This document shows, piece by piece, positions 1 through 7,971 of a stretch of DNA of 28,371 nucleotides. The translations under genes and the position numbers were made by a program. The DNA comes from Gemmatimonadota bacterium (GTDB taxonomy: Bacteria > Latescibacterota > UBA2968 > UBA8231), in the NCBI GenBank assembly GCA_028875335.1, contig JAPPEF010000002.1, positions 1-28,371 of the forward strand. The letters run 5' to 3'. A model generated the notes under the pieces. It did no database searches and was not told the origin of the DNA. It worked only from the letters and a program-made list of their open reading frames with translations. Position 1 is the first letter of the stretch. Each line of letters begins with the position of its first letter.

Positions 1-2
1 CG

Positions 3-284
3 CCGGCTACATCCCCGGAACCCTCGCCCAAAGCCGCGCAGCTTTTGGCTGAGGGCAGCTATGTGGAGGCGCACCTGATGCGCCGCTTTGCCGAGGGGGG
101 CTTGTTGGTGCGGTTGCCGGACAGGACTGTCTGGATGCTCGACCCCAAAGAGCATTGTTCTTGGTGCTGGATCTATGTCGGTAAGAGGGTATGGGTCAAG
201 CTGGGCAAGCACTCGGCCACGCTCCTCAACTCCAAGGGCGAGACCGCCGAGTGCTGGAACGGCGGGCAGAGGAGCAAGTACTAA
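3..284 (+). CDS. C-terminal part of an unrecognised protein (5' end outside window)
   Basis: This frame is open from the window edge to a TAA at 282-284, so it is the tail of a gene that starts upstream. An internal TTG at 45 could be a start but has no clear SD, and I treat the frame as truncated. The readable part is about 93 residues. It has a Pro/Ala-rich stretch, then a Trp/Cys-rich segment (CSWCW followed by IYVGKRVWVKLGKHS) that looks like a small beta-strand domain. I do not recognise a family. Its stop abuts the stop of the convergent D-aminoacylase gene with no spacer. Coding status rests on the open frame and on the tight fit to its neighbour. Confidence 0.55.
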   Translation, partial: PATSPEPSPKAAQLLAEGSYVEAHLMRRFAEGGLLVRLPDRTVWMLDPKEHCSWCWIYVGKRVWVKLGKHSATLLNSKGETAECWNGGQRSKY

Positions 285-1853
285 TCAGCCCTTGAACTTC
301 AGGTAGCGGCCCGGCCAAGTCGGCCCCAAGTCTTCGACCGCGCCTCCATCGCGGACAATGGAAACCCCGTTGACGAGGACGTGCTCGACGCCGACCGAGT
401 ACTGGTGAGGGTCGGCGTACGTGGCGCGATCCGCAACGGTCTCCGCGTCAAAGACGACCAAGTCCGCGTAAAAGCCCTCGGCAATTTGACCCCGTTGTGT
501 CAGTCCAAACCGCGCTGCTGGGTGGGCGCTCAGCTTGTACACGGCGTCTTCGAGCGAGAAGAGCTTGTGATCGCGTACGCAAGGGCCCAACAGGCGCGCG
601 GCCGATCCGTATAAGCGCGGGTGAACCGCGCCGTCGGGGAAGTAAATCCCATCGCTGCCCAGCATGTATTTTTCATGCGACAAGAAGGGATGCACCAAGG
701 CGTCGTCGCCGTGGTGGAAGACGAGGAGGACTGCCAAATTTTCCTCGATCAGCAGATCGCAGAGCGCGTCGGTTGGAGATGCGCCGGCCTGTTGGACGTA
801 TTCGTCTAAGGTGCGGCCGATAAAGCGGGCATTGTCCCGCCCGGGCAGCCAAGCGATGGTCATTCGGTCGAGGGGATTGGCGTAGCGGTCGAGGACGCGG
901 GCGAAGCTGCGGCGGATTGTGGGATCGTTGAGTTTGGGCAAGACGCCCAGCGGGCCGTCCTCCCACACCTCATAGGGCAACATGAAGTTGAGCATGGTCG
1001 AGCCAGGCAGGTACGGGTACACATCGAAGCTAAAGTCCACCTCGTTGACTGCGACTTGATCCACGTACGACAGCAGTTCGTCGATTTGCTGGGGAGAGGT
1101 GCCCTTGAAGTGGGAAATGTGGACTGGGACGCCGGCGCGGCGGCCGATCTCGACGGCCTCCTGCACCCCGGCTAGAGTGCCCTTTTTGTAGCGCACATGG
1201 GTGGCGTAGAGGCCCTGTTGGGCCGCCATGGCGGTGCAGGCTTCGACGAGTTCGTCGGTGGTGGCAAAGCATTCGGCGATGTAATCGAGGCCGGTTGACA
1301 TGCCGACTGCGCCTTCGGCCATGCCGCGCTCGACCCCGGCGATAATTTCCTCCATCTGCACATCGTCGGGGACGCGGCGGTCCCAGCCGCAGGCCATGGC
1401 CCGTAGATGGGCATAAGGGAGGTGGGTGATGGTGTTTTGCGCGGTGCGGCCGTCGAGTAGCTGCATGTAATCGGCGAGGCTCTCCCAGCCTGAGTAGTGG
1501 CTTTGCATCAGGCCGTTGAGGGCGCGCATGTAGTAGAGCCAGTGGGCGCGAGTGGCGGCGTCAACCGGGGCGTAGGAGATGCCGTCGGCCATGAGGACTT
1601 CAGTGGTAAAGCCTTGGAGGGTCTTGGGGAGGAAGTTGGGCTTTTGCAGGAGCCAGCCGTCGGAGTGATTGTGGACATCGACAAAGCCCGGGGCGACGAT
1701 TTTGCCTTGGGCGTCGATGCTGTGCTGTGATTCGGTGTCGCCGAGATCGCCGATAGCTGCGATGCGGTCGGCGCGCAGGCCAATATCTGCGGGATAGCGG
1801 TCGGCGCGGGTGCCGTCGATGATGGTGCCATTGCGAATGATCAAGTCGAACAA
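285..1853 (-). CDS. D-aminoacylase-like amidohydrolase (N-acyl-D-amino-acid deacylase family)
   Basis: A 522-residue metal-dependent amidohydrolase that would remove the acyl group from an N-acyl-D-amino acid or related amide in the cytoplasm. The start is a TTG at 1853 with AGGAG seven bases upstream; this puts Met directly before the family N-terminus FDLIIRNGTIIDG. An upstream extension to 1925 has no support. Visible metal-site residues are H61 and H63 (DVHNHSD), H219 (ATHVRYKKG), H248 (VHISHFKG) and D401 (MLGSDG), followed by the family motif HPRLYGSAARLLG. The position of the zinc-binding Cys of classical D-aminoacylase is Asp90 here (MADGIS), as in a divergent branch of the family, so the substrate is uncertain. 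The gene is divergent from the amidohydrolase operon at 1999. Confidence 0.88.
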   Translation of the reverse strand: MFDLIIRNGTIIDGTRADRYPADIGLRADRIAAIGDLGDTESQHSIDAQGKIVAPGFVDVHNHSDGWLLQKPNFLPKTLQGFTTEVLMADGISYAPVDAATRAHWLYYMRALNGLMQSHYSGWESLADYMQLLDGRTAQNTITHLPYAHLRAMACGWDRRVPDDVQMEEIIAGVERGMAEGAVGMSTGLDYIAECFATTDELVEACTAMAAQQGLYATHVRYKKGTLAGVQEAVEIGRRAGVPVHISHFKGTSPQQIDELLSYVDQVAVNEVDFSFDVYPYLPGSTMLNFMLPYEVWEDGPLGVLPKLNDPTIRRSFARVLDRYANPLDRMTIAWLPGRDNARFIGRTLDEYVQQAGASPTDALCDLLIEENLAVLLVFHHGDDALVHPFLSHEKYMLGSDGIYFPDGAVHPRLYGSAARLLGPCVRDHKLFSLEDAVYKLSAHPAARFGLTQRGQIAEGFYADLVVFDAETVADRATYADPHQYSVGVEHVLVNGVSIVRDGGAVEDLGPTWPGRYLKFKG

Positions 1854-1896
1854 GACAGGTCTCCTGTGGGCCGCAGGGTGAAAAAAGGTGCCGGTC

Positions 1897-1925
1897 AATC
1901 TAGGCGGGTGGACGCGGCCTCGCAA
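1897..1925 (-). promoter_or_regulatory. Candidate sigma70 promoter of the D-aminoacylase gene
   Basis: On the minus strand TTGCGA (1925-1920) is separated by 17 bp from TAGATT (1902-1897). Each hexamer matches the consensus at 4 of 6 positions. It lies about 45 bp upstream of the TTG start, in the 145-bp divergent spacer. In the same spacer I found only a weak plus-strand signal (TGTTAT near 1960) without a good -35. Confidence 0.3.
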
Positions 1926-1998
1926 GCGGCGGCGTGCTGGACGCGGGCAGGCCTTTTTTGCATGTTATCGCGCCGACACTTCTCAGAAAGGATGCTCA

Positions 1999-2823
1999 AT
2001 GCGCATTATCGACCCTCATGTCCACGTATGGATCAACGATCCGGCCTTTCCGTGGCCGGCGGAAAACCCCAACCCGCCCGCCGAAGACCACACCGCGGAA
2101 GAACTACTGGCACTGATGGATGCCAACGGCGTGGAAAAGACCGTGCTGGTGCAGGTCATCCACTACCGCTGGGACAACAGCTATGTCGCCCACGTCATCA
2201 AGCAATATCCCGACCGCTTCATGGCGGTGGGGCGCATCAATCCCGAGGACCCGGCCTCGCCCGACCACATGTCGATGTGGACCGAGGAACACGGCCTGCA
2301 CGGGATGCGGCTCTCGCCGTCGCGAGATGCGGCGGGCGATTGGTTCAAGGGGCCGGGGATGGACCCGATTTTCGCGCGCGCGCAGGATTTGGGAATCCCG
2401 ATGTTGATTCTGACCGGGGCGAGCCGGATGCCGGATTTGGCGCGGATTCTCGACCGCTACCCGGATGTGGATTGCTGCATCGACCACATGGCCGACGCCC
2501 ATCCCGACAACCCAGAGGAGCGGCGATTGCTGATGGATATGGCCCGCTATCCCCGCGTGTACGTCAAGATCAGCCACACATGGTCGATTTCCCAGCAGGG
2601 CTATCCGTGGGCCGATACGCACGGGATGGTCGAGGAAGTATATCAGGCCTTTGGGCCACAGCGCATTATGTGGGGCACGGATTGGCCGGTGTGCCTGTCC
2701 AAAGCCCGCTACGATCAGGCCCTGACGGTGGTGCGCGACGAGATGAAATTCATCGCGCCGGAGGACTTGGAGTGGGTGTTGGGTAAGACGGTGTTGAAGC
2801 TGTGGTCGTTCGGGGAGGAATAA
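1999..2823 (+). CDS. Amidohydrolase-2 family TIM-barrel hydrolase (sugar-lactonase type)
   Basis: A 274-residue hydrolase of the amidohydrolase-2 family (COG3618-like), which includes fuconolactonase, rhamnonolactonase and 2-pyrone-4,6-dicarboxylate lactonase. Metal-site motifs are D5-x-H7-x-H9 (DPHVHVW), H163 (CIDHMAD) and D228 (GTDWPV). The start ATG at 1999 is preceded by GAAAGG and gives the normal N-terminus; the open frame further upstream has no SD. It is the first gene of a five-gene operon and lies one base from the next gene. With an oxidoreductase, a PfkB kinase and a 2-hydroxyacid dehydrogenase behind it, hydrolysis of a sugar lactone is the likeliest job. The exact substrate is inference. 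Confidence 0.85.
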   Translation: MRIIDPHVHVWINDPAFPWPAENPNPPAEDHTAEELLALMDANGVEKTVLVQVIHYRWDNSYVAHVIKQYPDRFMAVGRINPEDPASPDHMSMWTEEHGLHGMRLSPSRDAAGDWFKGPGMDPIFARAQDLGIPMLILTGASRMPDLARILDRYPDVDCCIDHMADAHPDNPEERRLLMDMARYPRVYVKISHTWSISQQGYPWADTHGMVEEVYQAFGPQRIMWGTDWPVCLSKARYDQALTVVRDEMKFIAPEDLEWVLGKTVLKLWSFGEE

Positions 2824-2824
2824 G

Positions 2825-3691
2825 ATGCTGAACATCGGCATCGTCGGGGCGGAAAATAGCCACACGGCAGCTATCGCCAAGGTACTCAACGTCGAAAAAA
2901 GGGTGCGTGGGGTGCGGGTGACCCACGTGTGGGGCGAGACCGCCCAATACGCGCAAGCTGCTGCTGCCGCTGGTCAAATCCCGCACATTGTTCGCACGCC
3001 TGAAGAGCTGATCGGCCAAGTCGATGCGGCGGTGGTTGATCACCGCCACGGCAAGGAACACCTGCCAGCCGCTCGACCCTTGCTGGAGGCTAAGATCCCG
3101 CTTTTTATCGACAAGCCGTTTTGCTACCGCCAGGCCGAGGGGAAGCGTTTTTTGGCGCGGGCTGCGGAGTTGGGTGTGCCGGTCTGTTCTTTTTCCACCT
3201 TGCCCAAACAGGCTTCGTACCGGGCCTTTGCCAAAAAGATGCGCCAACTCGGCTCTATTCAGGCCGTGGTCTCCACTGGCTCCTGCGACATCAAGTCGAA
3301 GTGGGGCGGCGTCTTTTTTTACGGCATTCACCAAGTGGATATGGTGCTGCGCCTGCTCGGCACGGATATACGTTGGGCTGAGATCCATCGCGGGGCTGGT
3401 GCCAACCATACGGCCATCCTCACCTACCGCGACGGCTGCGTGGCTACCCTGAACTTGGTGGGGGGCGCTGCGCCGGGGTTCCACCTGAGCGCCATTGGTG
3501 AAAAGGGCCGCATTGACGAGCCGATTACATTCGACGAAAGCTCGTATCTGAGTGGCATTCGCGATTTTTGCACCACGTTCCGCACGGGCAAAACCGACGA
3601 GACCGCGCAGACCATGCTAGGGCCGGTGGCGGTGCTGGAGGCGCTGGAGAAGTCCCTAGTGAAAAAGAGCCGGGTGCGAGTGCAGCTATGA
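2825..3691 (+). CDS. Gfo/Idh/MocA-family oxidoreductase (short)
   Basis: A 288-residue NAD(P)-dependent dehydrogenase. The N-terminal Rossmann fold starts GIVGAENSH (residues 5-13). The family EKP motif appears as D96-K97-P98, with the Lys expected to act in hydride transfer. A GIHQVDMV segment around H169 matches the catalytic histidine region. At 288 residues it is shorter than the usual 330-380 and the C-terminal sheet is reduced. ATG 2825 follows GGAGGA and is one base after the previous stop, so translation is coupled. The gene ends at 3691 in an ATGA junction with a 15-codon ORF that bridges to the kinase. Substrate unknown; a sugar or inositol derivative is typical of the family. Confidence 0.85.
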   Translation: MLNIGIVGAENSHTAAIAKVLNVEKRVRGVRVTHVWGETAQYAQAAAAAGQIPHIVRTPEELIGQVDAAVVDHRHGKEHLPAARPLLEAKIPLFIDKPFCYRQAEGKRFLARAAELGVPVCSFSTLPKQASYRAFAKKMRQLGSIQAVVSTGSCDIKSKWGGVFFYGIHQVDMVLRLLGTDIRWAEIHRGAGANHTAILTYRDGCVATLNLVGGAAPGFHLSAIGEKGRIDEPITFDESSYLSGIRDFCTTFRTGKTDETAQTMLGPVAVLEALEKSLVKKSRVRVQL

Positions 3692-3735
3692 CTGAGAAAA
3701 CCATACGAAAATCAAGGAGGAAAATGGTTCCATGA
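3688..3735 (+). CDS. Possible 15-codon bridging leader ORF between oxidoreductase and kinase genes
   Basis: ATG at 3688 overlaps the oxidoreductase stop (ATGA). The frame runs 15 codons, MTEKTIRKSRRKMVP, and stops at TGA 3733-3735, which overlaps the kinase ATG (again ATGA). It thus fills the whole 40-bp spacer and links both genes by 4-base overlaps. The peptide is strongly basic. It contains the kinase SD (AAGGAGG) as its Ser-Arg-Arg codons. It may only serve to carry terminating ribosomes to the kinase start, or it may be chance. No protein-level evidence is available. Confidence 0.3.
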   Translation: MTEKTIRKSRRKMVP

Positions 3736-4862
3736 GTATCCAACTCAAATCAGCAGACCAAACTCACTACGACGCCATCGCCCTAGGCGAAGTCCTCATG
3801 CGCATCGATCCCGGCCAAGTGCCCACGGCTCGGGCGCGTACCGCCCGGATCTGGCACGGGGGCGGCGAGACCAATGTCGCCGAGGGCTTGAGTTATTGCT
3901 TTGGCTTACGCGCTGCTGTCATTACGGCTCTTGTGGACGACGGCATTGGCCGCAACATTGAAAACCAATTGCGCGAAGCTGGACTAGACACCGGGCACAT
4001 CATCTGGTTTAACAACAGCGGCAAGGGACAATTCAGCACCGACGCCAAGGGGACTTTGCACAACGGAATCAACTTCACTTGGGCTGGCAAGGGTCTCTTG
4101 CCTTCGGTGACCGAGTACTATCGCGCCCATGCCCCGGTGCGCGAAATCGGGCCTAGCGATGTGGACTGGGACCATCTTTTTGGCGCGGTGGGGACGCGGT
4201 GGTTTAGCACTGGTGGGATTTACACCTTGCTCTCGGAGAAGACGGCCTCCTTGGCGCTAGAGGCCATGCAGAAAGCCGGCGAGCACGGCGCAGGCCGCTC
4301 TTTTGACCTCAACTATCGCTCCAAGGTCGAACCGGACAAAGAGCGCGCCCGCCAGATCAATCGCTCTATTGTGCCGCACGTCGAGTTCCTCGTCGGCAAT
4401 CAGGACGACTTTGATGACGCGCTGGGCTACGAAACCGAAAAGGTAGCCAAAGACGCCGGTTTTGATCAGTGGTTGGCGATCTACACCAAGATGCTGCACC
4501 AAGTCGCCAACGACTATCCGAACCTCAAGTACATCGGCACTCAGTTGCGTGGTGCGCTAACGGCGGACCGCATCAACTGGGGCGCGGTACTCTTCGATGT
4601 TGAGGAAGATGAAATCTACCAGGCGGCCGTGCGCGAAAACATCGAGATCGCCGATCGCACTGGCGGCGGCGATTCCTTTGCCTCGGGCGTGATCGCGGCG
4701 TTGCTCGACGGTCGAGGGGCCGCCGACGCAGTGCAGTGGGGAGCTGCCCACGGCATCTTGGTGCAGGAGTGCATCGGCGACACTACTATGGTCACGCGAG
4801 ACGATGTCGAAAAGGAAGTCGCCCGCGCGCTCAAAGGCGGCGGGGTTTCGGCTCTCAGATGA
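3732..4862 (+). CDS. PfkB-family sugar kinase, 2-keto-3-deoxygluconate kinase type
   Basis: A 376-residue ribokinase/PfkB-fold kinase, probably phosphorylating 2-keto-3-deoxygluconate or a related keto-deoxy sugar acid. Residues 14-60 hold the N-terminal strand (AIALGEVLMRI) and the substrate-site glycines (GGGETNVAEGLS). The C-terminal PfkB signature DRTGGGDSFASG contains the catalytic base D314 in its GxGD motif. It is longer than typical KDG kinases (about 310-340), with extra sequence before the C-terminal signature. AAGGAGG sits upstream of ATG 3732; a nearer in-phase ATG at 3724 belongs to a short ORF that stops after three codons. The gene overlaps the ATG-rich start of the next gene. 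KDG specificity is inferred from overall resemblance, not proven. Confidence 0.82.
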   Translation: MSIQLKSADQTHYDAIALGEVLMRIDPGQVPTARARTARIWHGGGETNVAEGLSYCFGLRAAVITALVDDGIGRNIENQLREAGLDTGHIIWFNNSGKGQFSTDAKGTLHNGINFTWAGKGLLPSVTEYYRAHAPVREIGPSDVDWDHLFGAVGTRWFSTGGIYTLLSEKTASLALEAMQKAGEHGAGRSFDLNYRSKVEPDKERARQINRSIVPHVEFLVGNQDDFDDALGYETEKVAKDAGFDQWLAIYTKMLHQVANDYPNLKYIGTQLRGALTADRINWGAVLFDVEEDEIYQAAVRENIEIADRTGGGDSFASGVIAALLDGRGAADAVQWGAAHGILVQECIGDTTMVTRDDVEKEVARALKGGGVSALR

Positions 4863-4873
4863 GGAAGCAGAAA

Positions 4874-5887
4874 ATGAAATTGTTGCAGTGCGTTATGTTG
4901 GCGGCGCTGGCTGCGCCCGCGATGGCCCAGGTCACAGTCGAAGAAATCGAGTACGAAGGCTGGGCAAGATCGATTGAAATTGCCAATCCCGATGTGCGCC
5001 TAGTCGTGGTGCCGGCCATTGGTCGCATCATGCACTACGGGTTTGTCGGGGGCGAAAACATCCTCTGGTCCGACCCCGAGCTCCACGGTCAGGTGTTGCC
5101 CGATGGCCAACCCAATGTCGATGAGGAAGACCAGTACGTATGGACCAACTTTGGCGGCGACAAGGTCTGGCCCAATCAGCAGAGCGAATTTGTCAAAATC
5201 AACGGCCACTCTTGGCCGCCCGACCACGCTTTCGACGGCGCGGTACACGAGGTTGAATTGCTGCCCGAGGGGGTGGTGATCTCCAGCCCGGTGAGCGAGT
5301 ACAATGGGGCGCGTAGCGTGCGCGAGATCCGCTTGGCGGAACTGGGTACGCGCGTGGAGATCCTCCAGCGGGTCGAAAAGCTGGCCGATGCCAAGGTCGA
5401 GCCGTTGCGCTACACCATTTGGAACGTCACCCAGATCCAGCCGCCTGAGCAGACCCTCTATCCGCTCAACCCGCACAGCCACTTCGATCTGCGCTATCAT
5501 CCCTTTGGCTTTGCCGAGGGCGCGGCCATGCGCAACTTCACTATCGAGGGTGACATTGGCATTTTTGTGCCCGACCCGGAGGAGGCGCAGAAGACTGGAG
5601 CAGACTCGGACCGCTGGCTGGCCGGCATTGTCGGCGACGTGGTCATGGCCGAGTTCTTTCGCCGCGATGGGACCCAGCGCTACCCGGACGGGGGCCTGAG
5701 CGCCGAGGTCTATACCTGTCCGGATTACACCGAGCTAGAACTGTTAAGCCCTTGGGTCTATTTGCAGGTGGGTGAGACCTTGACACACGAAATCGCTTGG
5801 GAATTGCACCGCTTGCCAGCGAGCGCGGACACGCCAAAGGCGCGGCGGCAGGCGGCCGTCGAATGGCTCGCCACGCGGTCGGAGTGA
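4874..5887 (+). CDS. Exported DUF4380-type protein (mutarotase-like fold suspected)
   Basis: A 337-residue secreted protein. Residues 1-19 form a Sec signal peptide (MKLLQCVMLAALAAPAMAQ) with an AMA cleavage site. The mature part begins with a segment typical of DUF4380 proteins (VPAIGRIMHYGFVGGENILW), whose beta-rich core resembles aldose-1-epimerase-like sugar-binding folds. ATG 4874 is chosen because GAGGA lies eight bases upstream and it gives a clean signal peptide. An in-frame ATG at 4859 would overlap the kinase stop as ATGA but lacks an SD. Being periplasmic and co-transcribed with sugar enzymes, it may bind or isomerise the sugar before uptake; this is inference. Confidence 0.78.
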   Translation: MKLLQCVMLAALAAPAMAQVTVEEIEYEGWARSIEIANPDVRLVVVPAIGRIMHYGFVGGENILWSDPELHGQVLPDGQPNVDEEDQYVWTNFGGDKVWPNQQSEFVKINGHSWPPDHAFDGAVHEVELLPEGVVISSPVSEYNGARSVREIRLAELGTRVEILQRVEKLADAKVEPLRYTIWNVTQIQPPEQTLYPLNPHSHFDLRYHPFGFAEGAAMRNFTIEGDIGIFVPDPEEAQKTGADSDRWLAGIVGDVVMAEFFRRDGTQRYPDGGLSAEVYTCPDYTELELLSPWVYLQVGETLTHEIAWELHRLPASADTPKARRQAAVEWLATRSE

Positions 5888-5898
5888 GGAGCTAGGAT

Positions 5899-6906
5899 GT
5901 GAAACCTAAAGTGTTGGTGGATCCACATGGTTATGCGCAGCCAGAGGACTTGGCGCGTCTGGGGAAAGTGGTCGAGGTCACCGAGCCGACGGAGCGCCTG
6001 TCCGAATCGGCTTTTATTGAGGCGTTGGCGGGCTGTGAAGGCGTGATCCGTCTTGGGGGACGGCTCCCCGAGCTGACGCGGGCTGTGTTTGCAGGGGCCC
6101 CCGACTTGCGGGTCGCCGGTGTCAGTGGGGATCGCTTTGGCACGGGTATTGACTTGGAGGCCGCTGGGGAGTGCGGCGTGCTGGCCGTGGATACCGACAA
6201 CATTGCCTCGGCTGCGCCGGTGGCCGAGTGGGATTTAGCTCTGATGCTGTTGTGTTTGCGCAATGGGGCTGGGGTCTATCGGCAGATGATGGCGGGCGCG
6301 GAACAATGGGCGCAGGCGGGCAACGACGACTTTGTCCACGGCGAATTGACTGGAAAGAAGATCGGGTTGGTCGGCTGCGGGCATGTGGGACAGCGATTGG
6401 TCGAATTGCTAGGCCCTTTTCGGGTGGATTTGCGCGTCGCCGACCCGTATTTGTCCGAGGAAGTGGCCGCTGAGTTGGGCATTGTGCGCGGCTCGCTCGA
6501 CGAGGTGTTGCAACACGCCGATATCCTCGTCGTCCAAGTCCCACATACGCCTAAGACCGAAAAGATGATCGGGGCGCGGGAGCTCGATTTGCTGGGACGC
6601 GGCCGCATCCTGATCAATTGCTGTCGCGGGCCGGTCGTGGATTACGATGAACTGACGCAGCGGCTCATACGGGGCGAGCTAATCGCTGGTCTTGATGTCT
6701 TCGACCCAGAGCCGCTGCCCAAAGACAGCCGCTTGCGCCACCTGCCCAACGCTTTTGTCAGCCCCCATGTAGCTTGGTATGCGCCCGAGACGTTTGGCCG
6801 CTATTTCTCGATAATGGTCGATGAGTTCGTGCGCTTCTTTAGTGGGGAAGAACTGCGGTTTGAACTGACCCAGCGGATGGTGGACATCCGGCACGGGAGG
6901 ATCTAG
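5899..6906 (+). CDS. D-isomer-specific 2-hydroxyacid dehydrogenase
   Basis: A 335-residue NAD-dependent dehydrogenase of the SerA/glyoxylate-reductase family. The NAD site GCGHVG is at residues 159-164. The catalytic triad is visible: R243 (NCCRGP), E271 (DPEP) and H290 (SPHVAW). It lacks the C-terminal ACT domain of many biosynthetic 3-phosphoglycerate dehydrogenases, which favours a catabolic or ketoacid-reducing role. Start GTG 5899 has GGAG seven bases upstream. The GTG overlaps an ATG-TGA start-stop pair (5897-5902), so an ATG start is excluded. It is the last gene of the operon and is followed by a perfect hairpin. Confidence 0.88.
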   Translation: MKPKVLVDPHGYAQPEDLARLGKVVEVTEPTERLSESAFIEALAGCEGVIRLGGRLPELTRAVFAGAPDLRVAGVSGDRFGTGIDLEAAGECGVLAVDTDNIASAAPVAEWDLALMLLCLRNGAGVYRQMMAGAEQWAQAGNDDFVHGELTGKKIGLVGCGHVGQRLVELLGPFRVDLRVADPYLSEEVAAELGIVRGSLDEVLQHADILVVQVPHTPKTEKMIGARELDLLGRGRILINCCRGPVVDYDELTQRLIRGELIAGLDVFDPEPLPKDSRLRHLPNAFVSPHVAWYAPETFGRYFSIMVDEFVRFFSGEELRFELTQRMVDIRHGRI

Positions 6907-6912
6907 CGGGGA

Positions 6913-6942
6913 GAGGGGCAGGTCTGGGACGACCTGCCCCTC
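6913..6942. terminator. Hairpin between convergent genes, likely bidirectional terminator
   Basis: A perfect 12-bp inverted repeat (GAGGGGCAGGTC at 6913-6924 and its complement at 6931-6942) with a 6-base loop. It sits between the stops of two convergent genes (6906 and 6955). There is no U-tract on either strand, so it is not a textbook intrinsic terminator. Its placement and stability favour transcript end formation or 3'-end protection. Confidence 0.6.
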
Positions 6943-6954
6943 GGAAAACAGCTA

Positions 6955-7845
6955 TTACTTGGTGCCTTTGCGACCGGGAAAGGTCAACTCGGCAATGCCC
7001 GACTTGTCGAGGTCGCCGAGGCCCAGCGTTTTCATTCTCTCGTATTGATCCTTGGTTGCTTGCGCCAGCGGTAGGCTGAGTCCGGCCTGTTGCGCCAGTT
7101 CAAGGGCGATGCCGGAATCTTTAGCCGCGTGGTCAGCGGAGAAATAACACTCGTGGTCGCGAATGGTCATGTCCTCGCCGTCGGTTTCCAGTACTCGCGA
7201 GTTCGCGCCAGTCTGAGAAAAGACCTTCATCAGCATTTCTAGGTCCAGTCCGAGGGCTTGCCCTAGCCCCAACCCCTCGGCTAAGCCGGCGGTGTTGATA
7301 TTCATGACCATGTTGACGAGGGCCTTGACTTGGGCCGCTTGACCGGCCGGGCCAATGTACAGCAAATCTACGCTTAGGGCGTCGAGGATGGGTTGCACTT
7401 GGTCGAAGACGCTGCGTTTGCCGCCACACATTAGGTACAGGGTGCCCTCGCGGGCTTGGGTGATACTAGAGGCCATGCAGCCTTCGAGGGAAGACGCACC
7501 GACTGCGGCGGCGCGCTCTTCGACTTCGACGTGGACGGCCGGCGAGATAGTGGCGCAGTTAATAAATATCGTACCCTCGGCATCGGTGAGGAGTGAGTCG
7601 CCGGAAGTGGCGAAGATCGAGTACATTGCTGCGTCGTCGGTCACCACGGTGATGACCACGTCCGATTGGGCCGTAACCTCGGCTAGGGTTTGGGGGGCGG
7701 CGCAGCTAAGTTCTTCGGCTAGAGCTTGGGCGGCGTCGGCATTAGCGTCGAATACCGCCGAGATGTTGAAGCCTTTGTCCGCAAGGTTGCGGGCCATGTT
7801 GGCCCCCATACGCCCGACGCCGACAAAGCCGATTGTTTCTGCCAT
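6955..7845 (-). CDS. Beta-hydroxyacid dehydrogenase (3-hydroxyisobutyrate / GLYR family)
   Basis: A 296-residue NAD(P)-dependent dehydrogenase reducing a small semialdehyde such as tartronate, succinate or methylmalonate semialdehyde. N-terminal GFVGVGRMGANMA (residues 6-18) is the dinucleotide-binding signature. The catalytic Lys is K174 in the KxxxN motif (KALVN). The C-terminus LGLGDLD resembles the plant glyoxylate-reductase branch. ATG 7845 follows AGGAGGT. That SD can pair with a complementary CCTCCTA in its own leader (see separate entry). The gene is convergent with the operon before it and divergent from the operon after it, so it is probably expressed alone. Confidence 0.87.
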   Translation of the reverse strand: MAETIGFVGVGRMGANMARNLADKGFNISAVFDANADAAQALAEELSCAAPQTLAEVTAQSDVVITVVTDDAAMYSIFATSGDSLLTDAEGTIFINCATISPAVHVEVEERAAAVGASSLEGCMASSITQAREGTLYLMCGGKRSVFDQVQPILDALSVDLLYIGPAGQAAQVKALVNMVMNINTAGLAEGLGLGQALGLDLEMLMKVFSQTGANSRVLETDGEDMTIRDHECYFSADHAAKDSGIALELAQQAGLSLPLAQATKDQYERMKTLGLGDLDKSGIAELTFPGRKGTK

Positions 7846-7850
7846 GATGA

Positions 7851-7876
7851 CCTCCTATTAAGTTGAAGTTAGGAGG
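7851..7876 (-). promoter_or_regulatory. SD-sequestering inverted repeat in the dehydrogenase leader
   Basis: Read on the minus strand, CCTCCTA (7876-7870) is followed by 12 bases and then TAGGAGG (7857-7851), the SD of the gene starting at 7845. The arms pair perfectly over 7 bp and would bury the whole SD. It could act as a translational switch. As DNA it is also a palindrome in a divergent promoter region and might be an operator. Confidence 0.4.
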
Positions 7877-7971
7877 ACAAACGTAGCGATTTTGCGTCTG
7901 GGCTTCAAACGGATGTGGAAGTCCAGCGGGCTAGGCTGTAAGTTTCTTCTGTCCAAGAGGAGGTACTATTA

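Noticed and set aside
1855..1867. ACAGG-AGA-CCTGT palindrome at the D-aminoacylase SD
   Set aside because: Only 5 bp with a 3-base loop; too weak to claim regulation.
2104..2889. Long open frame antisense to the amidohydrolase gene
   Set aside because: It is a GC-rich shadow of a gene with clear family motifs, has no SD, crosses into the next gene and matches no family I recognise.
5897..5902. ATG-TGA start-stop pair as a possible start of the 2-hydroxyacid dehydrogenase
   Set aside because: The frame stops at once. GTG 5899 with an SD at seven bases gives the full protein.
6955..7845. Apparent loss of the catalytic Lys in the beta-hydroxyacid dehydrogenase
   Set aside because: Aligning on KxxxN shows K174 and N178 in the right places; the first alignment was shifted by two residues.
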